From contig NZ_FXZK01000017.1 in NCBI RefSeq assembly GCF_900184895.1, positions 1 through 52,325 of the forward strand: a stretch of DNA of 52,325 bases, in the 5' to 3' direction. The translations under genes were made by a program, and so were the position numbers. Of the stretch, positions 33,457 through 42,854 are shown piece after piece (the stretch's first letter is position 1; each line of letters begins with the position of its first letter). Source of the stretch: Flavimaricola marinus (GTDB taxonomy: Bacteria; Pseudomonadota; Alphaproteobacteria; Rhodobacterales; Rhodobacteraceae). Below the pieces are notes generated by a model. The model searched no databases. It saw nothing but the letters and a program-made list of their open reading frames with translations, and was not told where the DNA came from.

Positions 33457-34688
33457 AGCTGGTCCTCTCGCGGGAATACGGTGTGTGATGCCGCCGGTGT
33501 TGCCGCGAAGTGTACCTTGTCCTTGATCCGCTGGCGCGTGTCCACAGCGAGCCGGAAAAACGCGAAGATGCCAAACAGGAACAACACCAGACCGATAAAA
33601 AGAAACAACCCGCCTTCGGAATTGCCACTCATGAACAGGGACGCCGCTACAGGGCCAATTGTGGCCCCAACGGAAAAGGCGAGGATCAATCCGCCGCTGG
33701 TCTCCACCATCAGCGCGTTGGGGACGGCATCATTGGCATGGGATATGCACAAGGCATAGATCGGGATCATGAGCGCGCCGTGCAGTACTGCCAGCATCAG
33801 TATCGGTGCCCCGGGCGCGGTCACGTCAAAGCCAATGGCCAATCCTGAAAGCACGGTGCCGCAAGACACTATCCCAATCACAATTCGCCGATCAATCTTG
33901 TCTGAAATCCAGCCAAGTGGCCATTGTGACAGCGTGCCGCCCAACACGAAAGCTGCCATCAGCAGTGCGATGTCGCTGGTGATCATGTCCCGCCCTTGCG
34001 CAAATACCGGACCCAGCGACCAGAACGCACCTTCAGCCATGCCTGATGAGAAGCAGCCGACAATACCCACCGGAGATACCGCATAGAGCTTGCGAAGGTC
34101 CAGCCGCGCCGCTGGAATTGGAGTAGGAGCCGGCGTGGGCGTCAGGCTGATCGGCACAATCGCAAGACAAATCAGGATTGCAACGACCAGAAACAGGGTC
34201 GAACCAGCTGTATCAGAGGCGTTCACCAACAACTGTCCAATCATCGTGACGATGTTTGTCACGATAATGTAAACCGACAAGACCCGCCCGCGATTGGCGT
34301 TTGAGGACGCGTCGTTCAGCCAGCTCTCGACGACGACATAGATCACGGCGATGCAAATACCGCTGACGATGCGCAAGCCGCCCCAGACCCACGGGTCAAC
34401 ATAAAGCGGAAAGGCCAAAAACGTCGCTGTCAAAAGCGCGGTTAGCCCCGCGAATACACGCACATGGCCAACCGCGCTGATCAGTCTCGGCCCAACGAAA
34501 CAGCCGATGGTAAAGCCGCCGAAATAGGCCGTGCCCATTACGCCGATCATCGCGGCGGTATAGCCCTCCTGCCCCGCGCGAATGGGCAGCAGGGTCTGGA
34601 ACAACCCGTTGCCCGCAAACAAAAGGCCTGCACACAGCAGGATCGTCACAATCGCCAGCACGGGCGATTTATGATCTGGCTGTGTCAT
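33453..34688 (-). CDS. MFS transporter (YcaD-like)
   Basis: A 411-residue protein with twelve membrane segments. The start at the ATG at 34688 has AAAGG upstream. The motif A-like [14 protein letters not shown] after helix 8 and the [20 protein letters not shown] stretch are characteristic of the YcaD branch of MFS. The substrate is not predictable. It follows the PhyH dioxygenase gene by 24 bases in one operon divergent from a LysR gene, so it probably carries the dioxygenase substrate or product. Confidence 0.82.
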   Translation of the reverse strand: MTQPDHKSPVLAIVTILLCAGLLFAGNGLFQTLLPIRAGQEGYTAAMIGVMGTAYFGGFTIGCFVGPRLISAVGHVRVFAGLTALLTATFLAFPLYVDPWVWGGLRIVSGICIAVIYVVVESWLNDASSNANRGRVLSVYIIVTNIVTMIGQLLVNASDTAGSTLFLVVAILICLAIVPISLTPTPAPTPIPAARLDLRKLYAVSPVGIVGCFSSGMAEGAFWSLGPVFAQGRDMITSDIALLMAAFVLGGTLSQWPLGWISDKIDRRIVIGIVSCGTVLSGLAIGFDVTAPGAPILMLAVLHGALMIPIYALCISHANDAVPNALMVETSGGLILAFSVGATIGPVAASLFMSGNSEGGLFLFIGLVLFLFGIFAFFRLAVDTRQRIKDKVHFAATPAASHTVFPREDQL

Positions 34689-34712
34689 GAGCACGGGGCC
34701 TTTCAGAAGTCG

Positions 34713-35510
34713 TTAGGTCCGTTGGTAGATCACAGGAAACCAATCTTCGCGCAGCATCTGCCCCGGTGTCATGCCATGGCCCAGAAACGGCGGCGAGGTC
34801 GGACCGGGGCGCTCTACATAGCGGGCATCATCCCCAACGAGGCGCAAGGAAAATGCGCGGCGGCGGGACTCTGTGGTGTTGCCGCGCGCGCCATGCAGCG
34901 TGCCATAGTTGAAGGCCACCGCATCACCCGGCTCCATCTCCCATTCGCGGATTTCCATGCCTTCGGCATCGGGATCCGGCACCGGCATGTAGTCATCCTC
35001 GTTCGGGTAAAAACTGGTCTCTGCGAGCCAACGGGTCGGCAACACGGGCTTTTCCCAGGCATGGCTGCCCGCGACACAGCGCAGGCTTGCGCCCCTGACC
35101 GTGTCCATCGGCGACCAGAAGCTGACATTCTGCATTCCGTCGACGAAGTAATATGGGCCGTCCTGATGCCAGGGCGTCGGCTTCGACGTGCCCGGCTCCT
35201 TGACCAGCACATGATCATGGAACACCTGAACGCGCTTCGATTGCATCAGGTCGGCGGCCACTTCACCCACGTCGGAGTTGCGGATCACCTCTTCAAATTC
35301 GGGAATGCGGGTCCAGTTGCAATAGTCATCGAAGAAACGGCCGCCCTCGCCTTCCTTGAGGTTCTCGGCAGCATAGGGACCGGGTTCTTTCATGTTGCGT
35401 TCGATACCGGCGCGGATCGTCTCGACATGATCGGCAAACAGACCCTTGATCAGCACAACGCCATCGCGCTGGAAGGTATCGACATGGTCTTGGGTAAGAA
35501 GTGCGTGCAT
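34713..35510 (-). CDS. phytanoyl-CoA dioxygenase (PhyH) family protein
   Basis: A 265-residue Fe(II)/2-oxoglutarate-dependent oxygenase. The start at the ATG at 35510 has GGAGG upstream. It has the iron-binding pair in PTPWHQDGPYYF (His and Asp) and the distal His in FNYGTLHGARGN, with the 2-oxoglutarate Arg in RRAFSLRLVGDD. PhyH-family members hydroxylate amino acids, ectoine, betaines and other small molecules. Its neighbours are MFS downstream, LysR divergent and a hydroxylysine-kinase-type fusion nearby. They suggest a hydroxylated amino compound, which is inference. Confidence 0.83.
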   Translation of the reverse strand: MHALLTQDHVDTFQRDGVVLIKGLFADHVETIRAGIERNMKEPGPYAAENLKEGEGGRFFDDYCNWTRIPEFEEVIRNSDVGEVAADLMQSKRVQVFHDHVLVKEPGTSKPTPWHQDGPYYFVDGMQNVSFWSPMDTVRGASLRCVAGSHAWEKPVLPTRWLAETSFYPNEDDYMPVPDPDAEGMEIREWEMEPGDAVAFNYGTLHGARGNTTESRRRAFSLRLVGDDARYVERPGPTSPPFLGHGMTPGQMLREDWFPVIYQRT

Positions 35511-35561
35511 CTTGTGATCCTCCGTATTCGGGGCAGGCATACGCAACAAAAGATTTAACTT

Positions 35562-35589
35562 CTAATAATATTTTATCATACTAATAATA
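35562..35589. promoter_or_regulatory. direct repeat in PhyH-LysR divergent promoter
   Basis: CTAATAATA occurs at 35562-35570 and again at 35581-35589, 19 bases apart (about two helical turns), in a strikingly AT-rich gap that ends at the LysR ATG. This is a likely site for the LysR protein and for both promoters. The exact contacts are unknown. Confidence 0.4.
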
Positions 35590-35594
35590 GCTTC

Positions 35595-36467
35595 ATGTTA
35601 AACATTACCCTGCGCCAGTATGAATATATCGTCGGCGTTGCCGACGCAGGCAGTCTGACCAAAGCAGCGGCGCAACTGAATGTGTCGCAGCCATCGCTTT
35701 CGGTCGCAATCACTCGGGTCGAACAACACCTAGGGAGAGCGATCTTCCTGCGCGGAAAAGGGTCAGCAATCGAGATCACCCCTTTCGGGCACCGTCTCAT
35801 TGCGCAGGCGCGGTCCCTGTTGACGCTTGCAACCGAGATTGAGCAGGGCCACGACGCTACGCATACTTGGGGCGTTGGCTGTTTTGCAGACATCGCGCCG
35901 TGGTATCTGGCGCCCGCGCTCAAACGACTTGCGGACCGTTTTCCAGCATTGTCCTTTTCGGGACGCGAAGGGCGTTTTGCGGATCTGGCGCGCGATTTGG
36001 CCGAAGGACTGTTGGACTTCGTGATTTCCTATGATGTTGGGTTCGAAGGGAATTTCATGCGCCGCAAGCTGACCGATATTGCGCCTGTGGCTTTTGTCGA
36101 AATTGATCATCCCCTGACCGGACGGGATGAGCTGGAACTGTCCGACCTCGAGGGCATACCCCTGATCCTGTTCAATGAGGACCTGTCGCAGGGATTCATG
36201 CGCGATCTGTTCGCGCGGATGCACCTGACACCGGTGATCCAGCAAAAGGTGGCATCGCTGGAGATGATGCGATCGCTGGCTGCCAATGGTGTGGGTGTCG
36301 GCATCAGCTATTCCCGCCCGCCCGGTGATCTGAGCTATGACGGCAAACCCCTTGTGACCGTGCCGATTGCCACGCCACAGGCGAAAACAGAGATCTCCCT
36401 GATCTGGTCAAGCCTGCGGGAAGACAGCCCCGATTTCCGCGCCATACTTGATGTGCTTTCACCGTGA
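35595..36467 (+). CDS. LysR-family regulator
   Basis: A 290-residue LysR protein. The N-terminal winged helix (LTKAAAQLNVSQPSLSVAITRVE, in two parts) is followed by a periplasmic-binding-like effector domain (about 90-285). It diverges from the PhyH-MFS operon, its likely target, and converges on the fusion gene with a two-base gap. The effector is probably the compound handled by the dioxygenase. Confidence 0.88.
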   Translation: MLNITLRQYEYIVGVADAGSLTKAAAQLNVSQPSLSVAITRVEQHLGRAIFLRGKGSAIEITPFGHRLIAQARSLLTLATEIEQGHDATHTWGVGCFADIAPWYLAPALKRLADRFPALSFSGREGRFADLARDLAEGLLDFVISYDVGFEGNFMRRKLTDIAPVAFVEIDHPLTGRDELELSDLEGIPLILFNEDLSQGFMRDLFARMHLTPVIQQKVASLEMMRSLAANGVGVGISYSRPPGDLSYDGKPLVTVPIATPQAKTEISLIWSSLREDSPDFRAILDVLSP

Positions 36468-36469
36468 AG

Positions 36470-39400
36470 TCAGGCACATTCGCCAAGGACCTGATCCAGA
36501 ACAGCGATGATCATCCCCGCATCCTCCGCCTCAATTGTCAGCGGCGGGCGGAACTTGAGGATATTGTCCCTTGGCCCCTCACTGCCGATGAGGATGCGGT
36601 GATCGCGCATGCGGTTCTTGACGTAGGCGCATATCTCTGTGGCCTCAGAGCCATCGGTCCGGATCAGTTCCACACCCAGAAACAGCCCCATGCCGCGCAC
36701 GTCGCCCACGCAATCATGTTTCGCTTCCAGCGCTTTCAGACCTGCCATCAACTGGCCGCCGATCACGCGGGCGTTTTCCTGCAAGCCTTCATCGTCCACG
36801 ATCTGCAGCACCTCACGTCCGATCCGGCAGGACAGGGTTGAGCCTCCGAAGGTCGAGAAAAACTCGATCCCGTTGTCAAAGCTCTCCGCAATTGCCTTGG
36901 TCGTGACGACCACTCCCATTGGATGCCCATTGCCAATTGGTTTGCCCAGCACGACGACGTCCGGCAGCACCTCTTGGTGTTCGAAGCCGAAATAGTATTC
37001 ACCCAATCTCCCCAGCCCGGTCTGCACTTCGTCCGCGATGCAGATGCCGCCCGCCGCGCGGACCTTGGCATAGACCGCCGACAGATAGCCTTTGGGCGGA
37101 ATGATCTGACCGCCAACCGACGGGAAGGTTTCGGCGATGAACCCCGCGACGCCCTGCCCTTTTTGCCGCAAGGACGCGATCGCAGGATCGACAAGGTCTG
37201 CGAATTTCTGGGCGCGCTCAGGGTCGTTGCGGCGGAACGAGCCGCGGTAGTCATCTGCGATTTCCACCAGCTCCACCCAATCGGCCTGGCCAACACCGCC
37301 TGGCTTGTTGAACTTGTAAGCAGAAATATCGACCGCACCCGTAGTGTTCCCGTGATAGCCATGATCGGGCGTGACCATACCTTTGGCACCGGTGTGCGCC
37401 CGCGCTAGCCGCAGAGCCAACTCGTTCGCTTCAGACCCCGAGTTCACGAAATAGCAGACCTGCAAGTGGCCGGGCATCTTGGACAGGATCTTGTCCGCAA
37501 AAGCGGTCTGCGCGGGATGCAGATAACGCGTATTGGAATTGATCCGCCTGAGCTGATCCGCCGCCACCGCCTGAATGCGCGGATGGGCGTGGCCCACATG
37601 CGGCACATTATTGTAGGCGTCGAGATAGGGGCGGCCCCATTCGTCAAAGAGATGGTGCCGCCAGCCGCGCACCAGCATCACGGGGTCATCATAGGTCAGG
37701 CTGAGATTGCCGCCGAAATGCGCCTCACGACCCTGCCTGATCCCAGCCTTGTCTGTCGGGACATAGCAAAGCTTGTCGTCGGGCAGGTTCAGCAAGGCGG
37801 CCGGGTTGGGACAGACCGCGCGCCACAGATACATCTCGTCAGGATCGCCCACACCGGGCCAGTCGGCCTCGATCCCTTCAGTGGTCAGCGCAAGCTGGAA
37901 ATGCACATGCGGTGCCCAGCCGCCATTCATGCTTGGATCACCAAGGCGGCAGAATTCCTCACCTTTCTCGATCACCTGACCCACGCGCAGGCGGTCCAGA
38001 AACTCTGGGTCGAGGTGCCCATAGAGCGTGAAGAACGGATCACCCTCGGGCGTTTCATGGCGCAGGATGATCACCCCACCGTAATCCAGATGCCCCGCGC
38101 GATACTCCGCGATGAACACTTCGCCCCGCAAAGGCGCGAACATTGGCGTCCCGGCGGGTGCAAACACATCGACGGCCAGATGCACCGTGCGGCGGTCGCT
38201 GGCCTTCCATGGCCCCTTGCGAAAGGCAGGCTCGGCATAGATCAGGCGTGGCTCGTGATAGTAGCCCAGCCACATGCGCCCGTGATCCTCGAATTCCTCG
38301 CCCACGCGGGCGGCTTCTTCCAGGGGCATATGAAACGGGTTCTGCGGCCAGGCCGATTCCTCGACGGACAAGGACCCCAATGGGGCCTGCGACAGATCGC
38401 ACCCCATCAGGGGCGCGAAATGCCCGCGTTCCCGGTCAAGCCATGTCGCCACACGGTCCGCCCCTTCGACCACGGGCAGGCCGCAGGCAGCACGCAGCCT
38501 TGCGCTGAGCAATCCGCCGTGCAGCGCGCAGCCTTCCAGGAACCGCCACGCGGGCGCCTGCGAAATCGTGACATAGGGGTCATCGGGGTTCTCTGCGGCC
38601 ATCAAGGTGGAGTTCACAACGCTGACCGCCAGCCGCATCCGCATCAGCGGCCAGATCAAGTCCACCTCTTGCGCCGCAAGCGGATTGGCCTCGTGATAAC
38701 CCGCGACAAGGGCCGCCAACGCGGCTTCGGGCTTTGGATGATCCAGCACGATGTAGGCCGCAGCAATGGCCAAATCGCACACACGCGGGGCGGCGCACAT
38801 ATCGCCAAGATCAATCAGGCCGGACACGCGGCGCGCGTCGTTCCATGTGCCCTCGACCAGGATGTTGTAGTCATTGGCGTCGTTGTGGATCGCCTGATGC
38901 GGCAGGGCATCCAGCGCAGGCTTCAGCGCCGCGAACCGGGCATGGATCCCCTCGACGATCCGACGCCGCGCCGGATCGGGGATGCAACCCGTTTGATCCG
39001 CGATCCACCCGGCGCGCATCAGATCCCATTTGAAATCACGCACCAAACCGGCATGCTCGAAATCTGCCAGCGCCAGGGCCGTCCCGCCCAGCACCTGCCC
39101 GATCTGGTGGATCAGCGCCCGACTTTTTGGCGCCACATGGGCATAGCAGCGCCCTGGCAGTTGGCGCAGAACCCAGGCTAGGCGTTCCGCGCCTGTCTCG
39201 TCCTTCAAAGTCACAACCGATGCGCCCCCGGCGGCCCGTACAACCACCGGACACGGCAGGTCAGGTCGTTTCGCGGTGATGTGCTCGAAGGCGCTGACCT
39301 GCATATCCACCAGCCACGCTTCGCATCCCGTGCGCATGACCTTGAGGATGTACCCGCTGTCATCATCGGCTTTCGCCAGAAAATTCAGATCATACTCACC

Positions 39401-39475
39401 GTCAAGCGGGCTCAGCTCCGCAGTGATGCCCCAATGCTGTGCCAGGGCCGTCTGCCAATGCTGGATGTGCCGCAT
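36470..39475 (-). CDS. three-domain fusion: APH-type kinase, M23 peptidase-like domain, class-III aminotransferase (phospholyase type)
   Basis: A 1001-residue cytoplasmic protein. Residues 1-330 are an aminoglycoside/choline-kinase-type domain with HNDANDYNIL (197-206) and DLGD (222-225). Residues 400-560 are an M23/LysM-peptidase-like fold keeping H432, D436, H523 and H525. Residues 590-1001 are a class-III PLP aminotransferase fold with DEVQTG and the PLP lysine K845 in GKPIGNGHPMG. The aminotransferase part is of the AGXT2L type, whose human members are phospholyases for phosphoethanolamine and phosphohydroxylysine. Bacterial fusions of this kind are known. The likely route is phosphorylation of an amino alcohol or hydroxy-amino acid followed by elimination of phosphate and ammonia. 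It follows hutC by 41 bases on the same strand. Confidence 0.88.
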   Translation of the reverse strand: MRHIQHWQTALAQHWGITAELSPLDGEYDLNFLAKADDDSGYILKVMRTGCEAWLVDMQVSAFEHITAKRPDLPCPVVVRAAGGASVVTLKDETGAERLAWVLRQLPGRCYAHVAPKSRALIHQIGQVLGGTALALADFEHAGLVRDFKWDLMRAGWIADQTGCIPDPARRRIVEGIHARFAALKPALDALPHQAIHNDANDYNILVEGTWNDARRVSGLIDLGDMCAAPRVCDLAIAAAYIVLDHPKPEAALAALVAGYHEANPLAAQEVDLIWPLMRMRLAVSVVNSTLMAAENPDDPYVTISQAPAWRFLEGCALHGGLLSARLRAACGLPVVEGADRVATWLDRERGHFAPLMGCDLSQAPLGSLSVEESAWPQNPFHMPLEEAARVGEEFEDHGRMWLGYYHEPRLIYAEPAFRKGPWKASDRRTVHLAVDVFAPAGTPMFAPLRGEVFIAEYRAGHLDYGGVIILRHETPEGDPFFTLYGHLDPEFLDRLRVGQVIEKGEEFCRLGDPSMNGGWAPHVHFQLALTTEGIEADWPGVGDPDEMYLWRAVCPNPAALLNLPDDKLCYVPTDKAGIRQGREAHFGGNLSLTYDDPVMLVRGWRHHLFDEWGRPYLDAYNNVPHVGHAHPRIQAVAADQLRRINSNTRYLHPAQTAFADKILSKMPGHLQVCYFVNSGSEANELALRLARAHTGAKGMVTPDHGYHGNTTGAVDISAYKFNKPGGVGQADWVELVEIADDYRGSFRRNDPERAQKFADLVDPAIASLRQKGQGVAGFIAETFPSVGGQIIPPKGYLSAVYAKVRAAGGICIADEVQTGLGRLGEYYFGFEHQEVLPDVVVLGKPIGNGHPMGVVVTTKAIAESFDNGIEFFSTFGGSTLSCRIGREVLQIVDDEGLQENARVIGGQLMAGLKALEAKHDCVGDVRGMGLFLGVELIRTDGSEATEICAYVKNRMRDHRILIGSEGPRDNILKFRPPLTIEAEDAGMIIAVLDQVLGECA

Positions 39476-39516
39476 GGAAATGTCCTTGGTTCTGGAAAAG
39501 CCGAAACGCGGGCCAC

Positions 39517-40218
39517 CTAGATTTGCGTGCGCAGTTTGTAGCCGGGCGCAAAAAGCAGCCTGACCTTTGTGACGGATACCGCATTGTCCCAAGTCACCCG
39601 GTCAATGGCAAACAAGGCGCTGTGGGGGGCGATCCCAAGCACCTCCGCATCCTGCTGGTCGGCCTGCACGGCGGAAAAGGCGATATCCCCGTGCGTGTAG
39701 GGCGCGTGTTGCATCAACCATTCGTTGGCGCTGAGCACATCGAACGGTTCCGCCGCAGCGTCGGGGACCACGCTTGTATTGATCCACCTGTCTTCGACAG
39801 CATAGGCCGCGTCATCGGCCAGATGCAGCGCGCGCAGATTCAGCAGCTTGTCTTGCGCTCTGGTTTTCATCGTCCCGCTGACAGGGGCCGGCGGCACGGC
39901 AACGCTGCGCGAAATCAATTGATAGCCGTAGGTCGCGCCGTGTTCCTCGACCTCATGCCGGATCACCGCGATATCAAGCGTTGCCTTGGCAACCGGTTGC
40001 GCGGCAACCCGAGTACCCGCCTTGCGTTTGCGGTCAAGCCAACCGCTTTCAGCCAAGGATCGCAAGGCACGGTTCACCGTGGACCGGGCGCAGCCAAACT
40101 CGATCGCCAGATCGGCTTCGTTGGGGATCAGGGCGCCGGGCGGCCATTCGCGGGCATGAATGCGGCGCAGGACTTCGTCCTGCACGCTTTGCCAGTTCCG
40201 AAACGTGGGCGAGTTCAC
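39517..40218 (-). CDS. hutC: histidine utilisation repressor HutC
   Basis: A 233-residue GntR/HutC-family protein. The N-terminal winged helix (GALIPNEADLAIEFGCARSTV, in two parts, and NRALRSLAESGWL) is followed by a UTRA ligand domain (about 80-225), which in HutC binds urocanate. It is coupled to hutF by an ATGA overlap (40215-40218). The palindrome at 41609-41624 between hutF and hutI is its likely operator. Confidence 0.9.
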   Translation of the reverse strand: MNSPTFRNWQSVQDEVLRRIHAREWPPGALIPNEADLAIEFGCARSTVNRALRSLAESGWLDRKRKAGTRVAAQPVAKATLDIAVIRHEVEEHGATYGYQLISRSVAVPPAPVSGTMKTRAQDKLLNLRALHLADDAAYAVEDRWINTSVVPDAAAEPFDVLSANEWLMQHAPYTHGDIAFSAVQADQQDAEVLGIAPHSALFAIDRVTWDNAVSVTKVRLLFAPGYKLRTQI

Positions 40219-41585
40219 AAGGCGTCTCTCAATGCGTCAATCGTGCGTTTATAGGCAGCGACAATACTGGTGCGCTGCACATGCCGGCCGTGCTTTACCA
40301 TATGGCGGCCAGCGGACCAAACATCCGTCACCAGGCGATCGTCGCCTGCGAAAATCCAGGCGTCCAGCGCGGTGTCGAGCTGCCTGCCCCACATATGTTC
40401 AGAGAGTGTATCCAGCGCCAGCATATCGGCCCAGCATCCCGCCTCGATGCGCCCGGTCTTTCGGCCAGAGGCCTGTGCGCCGCCTTGCAGCATCCCGTCG
40501 AACATTCGCCGACCGGTCGATTTGTCCGGCGTCGCCAGTGCTGCGCGCGTGCCGTCGCGCAGGCGTTGCGAGTAATCCAGCGTGCGCAATTCCTCGCTTA
40601 GCGAAATGCGGATGTTGCTGTCTGACCCGATGGCAAAAGCCCCGCCATTGTCCAGCCAGCGCACCGCGTCAAAGATCCCGTCCCCCAGACTGCTTTCAGT
40701 GATCGGACACAGACCGGCGACGGCACCGGAACGGGCCAGCGCGATGGTCTCGTCCGGTGTCATTTGGGTGCAATGGATCAGGCACCAGCGCCCATCCAAC
40801 TGCATGTTATCGAGCGCCCAGGCCACCGGCCGCGCGCCCCAATGCGCCTCAACCTCAGCAACCTCTGCGCGTTGTTCGGCAAGGTGCATGTGAATGGGTC
40901 CATCGGGAAAGGCGGTGTTGTAGCCCTTGAGATCCTCGATCCCGACCGCGCGCAGGGAATGCGGGGCGACACCGATGGCGCTGTCGGCGGATGCTTGTTT
41001 GATGTGGGCCGCTGCCGCGTCATGAAGCGTTTGAAACTGTTCGAACGTATTGCCGAACCGGATTTGCCCCGCGCTCAGCCCGCGTTGATCACAGCCGCCG
41101 AACTGATAGTGCACAGGCAGCAGGCACAGCCCCATGCCGGTGCGATCCGACGCCGCGACGACACGGGCGGATGTTTCCGCGATATCGTCATAGGCAACGC
41201 CACCGGGCTGGTGATGCAGATAGTGGAATTCGACCGACGCGCCGTAGCCCGCTTCAAGCATTTCCATCTGCACAAAGGCGGTGATCGTCTCGATATGCTC
41301 GGGCGTCAGACGGTCCAGAAAGCGGAACATGAGCTGCCGCCAGGTCCAGAAGCTGTCGCTTGGATCAGGGCCACGGCGTTCTGTCAGGCCCGCCATGGCG
41401 CGTTGAAACGCATGGCTGTGCACGTTGACCGGCGCGGGCAGCAGCAGCGGAACCTGCGTGGCCTGATCCGGCGCAGAGGCCCCGCGTTGCACGCCGCCGA
41501 TCCGGCCCTGCCCGTCAATCTCGACAAGCACTTTGTTCGCCCAGCCGGTCGGCAACAAGGCCGTTTCAGCCCAGATCATCTGCAT
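40215..41585 (-). CDS. hutF: formimidoylglutamate deiminase
   Basis: A 456-residue amidohydrolase starting at the ATG at 41585. It has a zinc HxH motif in PVNVHSHAFQRAMAGLTERRG, in two parts, and GIGVAPHSLRAV-like SAIGVAPHSLRAVG, HLAEQRAEV, LIHCTQMT and AIGSDSNIRISLSEELR further on. It converts formimidoylglutamate to formylglutamate with loss of ammonia. Together with hutG this gives the five-step branch of histidine breakdown. The longer upstream frame crosses the hutI promoter and is not used. Confidence 0.94.
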   Translation of the reverse strand: MQMIWAETALLPTGWANKVLVEIDGQGRIGGVQRGASAPDQATQVPLLLPAPVNVHSHAFQRAMAGLTERRGPDPSDSFWTWRQLMFRFLDRLTPEHIETITAFVQMEMLEAGYGASVEFHYLHHQPGGVAYDDIAETSARVVAASDRTGMGLCLLPVHYQFGGCDQRGLSAGQIRFGNTFEQFQTLHDAAAAHIKQASADSAIGVAPHSLRAVGIEDLKGYNTAFPDGPIHMHLAEQRAEVAEVEAHWGARPVAWALDNMQLDGRWCLIHCTQMTPDETIALARSGAVAGLCPITESSLGDGIFDAVRWLDNGGAFAIGSDSNIRISLSEELRTLDYSQRLRDGTRAALATPDKSTGRRMFDGMLQGGAQASGRKTGRIEAGCWADMLALDTLSEHMWGRQLDTALDAWIFAGDDRLVTDVWSAGRHMVKHGRHVQRTSIVAAYKRTIDALRDAL

Positions 41586-41608
41586 GGCACACTCCGCTTG
41601 ACAGATTA

Positions 41609-41624
41609 TTATGTACGCACATAA
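41609..41624. promoter_or_regulatory. probable HutC operator between hutF and hutI
   Basis: TTATGT (41609-41614) and ACATAA (41619-41624) are perfect inverted arms around ACGC, in the 75-base gap between the divergent hutF and hutI genes. One HutC dimer here could repress both promoters. Binding is inferred. Confidence 0.6.
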
Positions 41625-41660
41625 AGACATTAAGCACCGTAATTTGCAAGTGAGTCGGCC

Positions 41661-42854
41661 ATGCTCCTGACGAATGCCACGATCGCGACACTGAAAGACA
41701 ACCAGACCTACGGTCTGATCGAAGACGGCGCGATTGCCCTTGCGAATGCCCGCATTGCCTGGGTCGGTCGGGCGGCAGAGCGTCCCGCAGCCTATGCCGA
41801 CGCGCAAACGCATGATCTGGGCGGACGGCTTGTCACGCCCGCGCTGATCGACTGTCACACGCATGTTGTCTTTGGTGGCAACCGGGCGGCGGAGTTTGAG
41901 CTGCGCCTGAACGGAGCCAGTTATGAAGAGGTGGCCCGCGCAGGCGGCGGGATCGTATCCACCGTGTCGGCAACCCGCGCGGCCTCCGAGGACGCGCTCT
42001 TGGCCGATGCGCTGACCCGCGTGGACGCTCTGATCGCGGAAGGCATCACCCTGATCGAGGTGAAGTCCGGCTACGGTCTGAATCAGGACACCGAGTTGAA
42101 GATGCTGCGCGTGGCCCGTCAGATCGCGCAGGCGCGGCCTGTCGAAGTGCGCACCAGCTTTCTTGGTGCCCATGCTGTGCCGCCCGAATACAAGGGCAGG
42201 CCCGACGCCTATATCGACGAGATCTGCATTCCCACCCTGCGCGCCGCCCATGCCGAAGGGCTGGTCGATGCGGTGGATGGGTTTTGCGAGGGCATCGCCT
42301 TTGACACAGGCCAGATCGCCCGCGTCTTTGACGTCGCCGTGGAATTGGGGCTGCCGGTCAAGCTGCATGCCGAGCAGTTGTCAAACATCGGCGGCACGCA
42401 GCTTGCCGCAGAATACGGCGCGCTCAGCGCGGATCATGTGGAATATGCCACCGATGCGGATGCGCAAGCCCTGGCGGCGTCTGGCACGGTGGCTGTCGTG
42501 CTGCCCGGCGCGTTCTACACCCTGCGCGAAACCCAAAGCCCGCCGATCCAGTCCTTTCGCAATCACGGCGTGCCGATGGCGCTGGCCACCGATTGCAACC
42601 CCGGCTCATCCCCGCTGACCTCGCCCCTGCTGGCGATGAACATGGCCTGCACGCTGTTTCGCATGACACCGCTTGAGGCCTTGCTGGGTATGACCGCCCA
42701 TGCGGCGGCGGCTTTGGGCATGGCCGATCGCGGGCGCATCACCGCAGGGGCGCAGGCCGATCTGTGTGTCTGGGACGTGACCCACCCGGCAGAACTTGCC
42801 TACCGCATTGGGTTCAACCCGCTTCACCAACGCATCTTCAGGGGATCGCTATGA
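41661..42854 (+). CDS. hutI: imidazolonepropionase
   Basis: A 397-residue amidohydrolase of normal family length. It has [16 protein letters not shown] with the metal His pair, [36 protein letters not shown] and [12 protein letters not shown]. It opens the imidazolone ring to give formimidoylglutamate, the substrate of HutF. It is the first gene of the plus-strand hut operon, and its stop overlaps the hutH start (ATGA). Confidence 0.96.
   Translation: MLLTNATIATLKDNQTYGLIEDGAIALANARIAWVGRAAERPAAYADAQTHDLGGRLVTPALIDCHTHVVFGGNRAAEFELRLNGASYEEVARAGGGIVSTVSATRAASEDALLADALTRVDALIAEGITLIEVKSGYGLNQDTELKMLRVARQIAQARPVEVRTSFLGAHAVPPEYKGRPDAYIDEICIPTLRAAHAEGLVDAVDGFCEGIAFDTGQIARVFDVAVELGLPVKLHAEQLSNIGGTQLAAEYGALSADHVEYATDADAQALAASGTVAVVLPGAFYTLRETQSPPIQSFRNHGVPMALATDCNPGSSPLTSPLLAMNMACTLFRMTPLEALLGMTAHAAAALGMADRGRITAGAQADLCVWDVTHPAELAYRIGFNPLHQRIFRGSL

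Noticed and set aside
37466-39181. 571-codon open frame on the plus strand
   Set aside because: It lies antisense to the three-domain fusion, which has clear motifs in every domain. The antisense translation shows no recognisable fold.
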